In this document: in pieces, positions 6,249 to 7,016 of the stretch
Numbering within the stretch: the first letter of the stretch is position 1
Layout: each line of letters begins with the position of its first letter
Assembly: GCA_023392395.1 (NCBI GenBank)
Contig: JAEVZE010000139.1
Span: 1 to 7,016, forward strand
Source: Bacillota bacterium
GTDB lineage: Bacteria; Bacillota; Clostridia; Christensenellales; Aristaeellaceae
DNA: 7,016 nt
Reading direction: 5' to 3'
Notes under the pieces: model-generated
Database searches by the model: none
What the model was told of the DNA's origin: nothing
What the model saw: only the letters and a program-made list of their open reading frames with translations
Made by a program: the position numbers and the translations under genes

Positions 6249-7016
6249 ATGAGAGAGATTCTGGAGCGCCCTGCGCTGCCGCTGGACGGAAAACTGTATC
6301 GCGACCAGGCGCAGGGCCTGATTCAGGCGATCATCCCCAACGCCCCCTACCACAGCTGCCACGCGGCGGACCTTTTGCCGCTGCCAAACGGAGACTTATT
6401 GTGCTGCTGGTTCGCGGGCTCCGACGAGGGCAACGCCGACATCTCGATCGTTCTTTCCCGGCTGGACGCGGGCGCGAGCCGCTGGACCGACCCTGCGAAA
6501 GTGTCGGACGACCCCAGCCGCTCCGAGCAGAACCCTTCGCTGTTTCTGAATCCCAACGGCGAGATCTGGCTGATGTACACCGCCCAGACCGCCCGGACCC
6601 CTGAGACGGCCGCGGAGCACAACCTGCAGTACACCGCCGAAATCCGCCGCAAAGTTTCGCGGGACGGCGGCCGCACCTGGGGCCCGACGACCACCATGTT
6701 CGACCGGCCCGGTTCCTTCTGCCGCCAGAAGGTTCAGGTGTTGGGGAGCGGCCGCTGGATCTTCGGCAACTGGATCTGCTTCCCGGACGACACCCGAAAC
6801 GGCAGCGACATCACCGTCATGCAGATTTCAGACGACCAAGGTGCGACCTGGCGGCCGGTGGAAGTGCCCCAAAGCCGCGGCCGCGTGCACGCAAACATCC
6901 TGGAGCTCGCGCCGGGAAAGCTGGTGGCGCTGTTTCGCAGCCGCTTCGCTGACTGCATTTACCGCGCGACTTCGAACGACGACGGCGAAACCTGGACGGC
7001 CCCGGCCCCGCTGGAG
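6249..7016 (+). CDS. Intracellular BNR/Asp-box sialidase-like beta-propeller protein (3' end outside window)
   Basis: The frame is open from ATG 6249 to the window end (256 codons, no stop). AAAGGA at 6238-6243 lies five bases upstream. Three Asp boxes (SxDxGxTW) occur at residues 137-144, 194-201 and 242-249, with a degenerate one near 70-79, which indicates a six-bladed sialidase-type propeller (BNR_2 family). Family motifs LLPLPNGDLLCCWFAGSDEG (42-61), SEQNP (92-96), RGRVHANI (210-217) and RSRFADCIYRA (230-240) are present. There is no signal peptide or membrane segment, so it should act in the cytoplasm. I see no FRIP-type N-terminal motif of classical GH33 sialidases, so sialidase activity should not be assumed; hydrolysis of another acidic-sugar linkage is possible. 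Proteins of this family normally run to roughly 350-380 residues, so about 100 are missing. Confidence 0.88.
   Translation, partial: MREILERPALPLDGKLYRDQAQGLIQAIIPNAPYHSCHAADLLPLPNGDLLCCWFAGSDEGNADISIVLSRLDAGASRWTDPAKVSDDPSRSEQNPSLFLNPNGEIWLMYTAQTARTPETAAEHNLQYTAEIRRKVSRDGGRTWGPTTTMFDRPGSFCRQKVQVLGSGRWIFGNWICFPDDTRNGSDITVMQISDDQGATWRPVEVPQSRGRVHANILELAPGKLVALFRSRFADCIYRATSNDDGETWTAPAPLE

Noticed and set aside
6218..6604. A 128-codon + strand frame overlapping the start of the sialidase-like gene
   Set aside because: It is the wrong frame: the frame from 6249 has a ribosome site, three Asp boxes and family motifs, and stays open to the window end.

Overview
The window is a GC-rich (about 60% by eye) stretch of bacterial DNA in which every supported gene lies on the + strand with short gaps, so it reads as one carbohydrate-catabolism and uptake operon cut at both ends. 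Strong AGGAGG-type Shine-Dalgarno sites before nearly every gene, a CUT1-type sugar ABC importer of the LplA/LplB/YtcP kind and the absence of an ATPase gene point to a Gram-positive-type Bacillota, probably an anaerobic clostridial lineage. A binding protein exported without a lipobox reminds me of Christensenellales-like genomes, but that placement is tentative.

Layout: (1) 2-544, the C-terminal part of an iron-type alcohol dehydrogenase. (2) 541-1434, a DapA-family (class I pyruvate-type) aldolase/lyase, overlapping the previous gene by ATGA. (3) 1446-2489, a PdxA2-type 4-phospho-D-threonate/D-erythronate dehydrogenase. (4) 2530-4098, a secreted sugar-binding protein. (5) A 241-base gap holding a perfect 17-bp-stem hairpin with no U-tract. 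(6) 4340-5302 and (7) 5316-6197, the two membrane permeases. (8) 6249 to the window end, the first 256 codons of an intracellular BNR/Asp-box 'sialidase-like' beta-propeller protein, still open at the edge.

How they may work together (inference): the importer brings in a carbohydrate, probably an oligosaccharide or glycoside with an acidic sugar. The cytoplasmic propeller protein may release or modify a sugar unit. The DapA-like enzyme would cleave or form a 2-keto acid, PdxA2 would oxidise and decarboxylate a 4-phosphorylated C4 acid sugar to DHAP, and the alcohol dehydrogenase would reduce or oxidise a small aldehyde/alcohol by-product. The kinase that normally feeds PdxA2 (DUF1537/DtnK family) is not in the window and would be expected nearby. 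The substrate cannot be read from the sequence.

No RNA gene, mobile element, CRISPR array or clear promoter was found. The operon promoter probably lies upstream of the window. The points most worth a second look are the intercistronic hairpin, the altered active-site residues of the DapA-like enzyme, an 11-residue insertion at the PdxA2 active site, the missing lipobox on the binding protein, and the unknown role of the intracellular sialidase-like protein.
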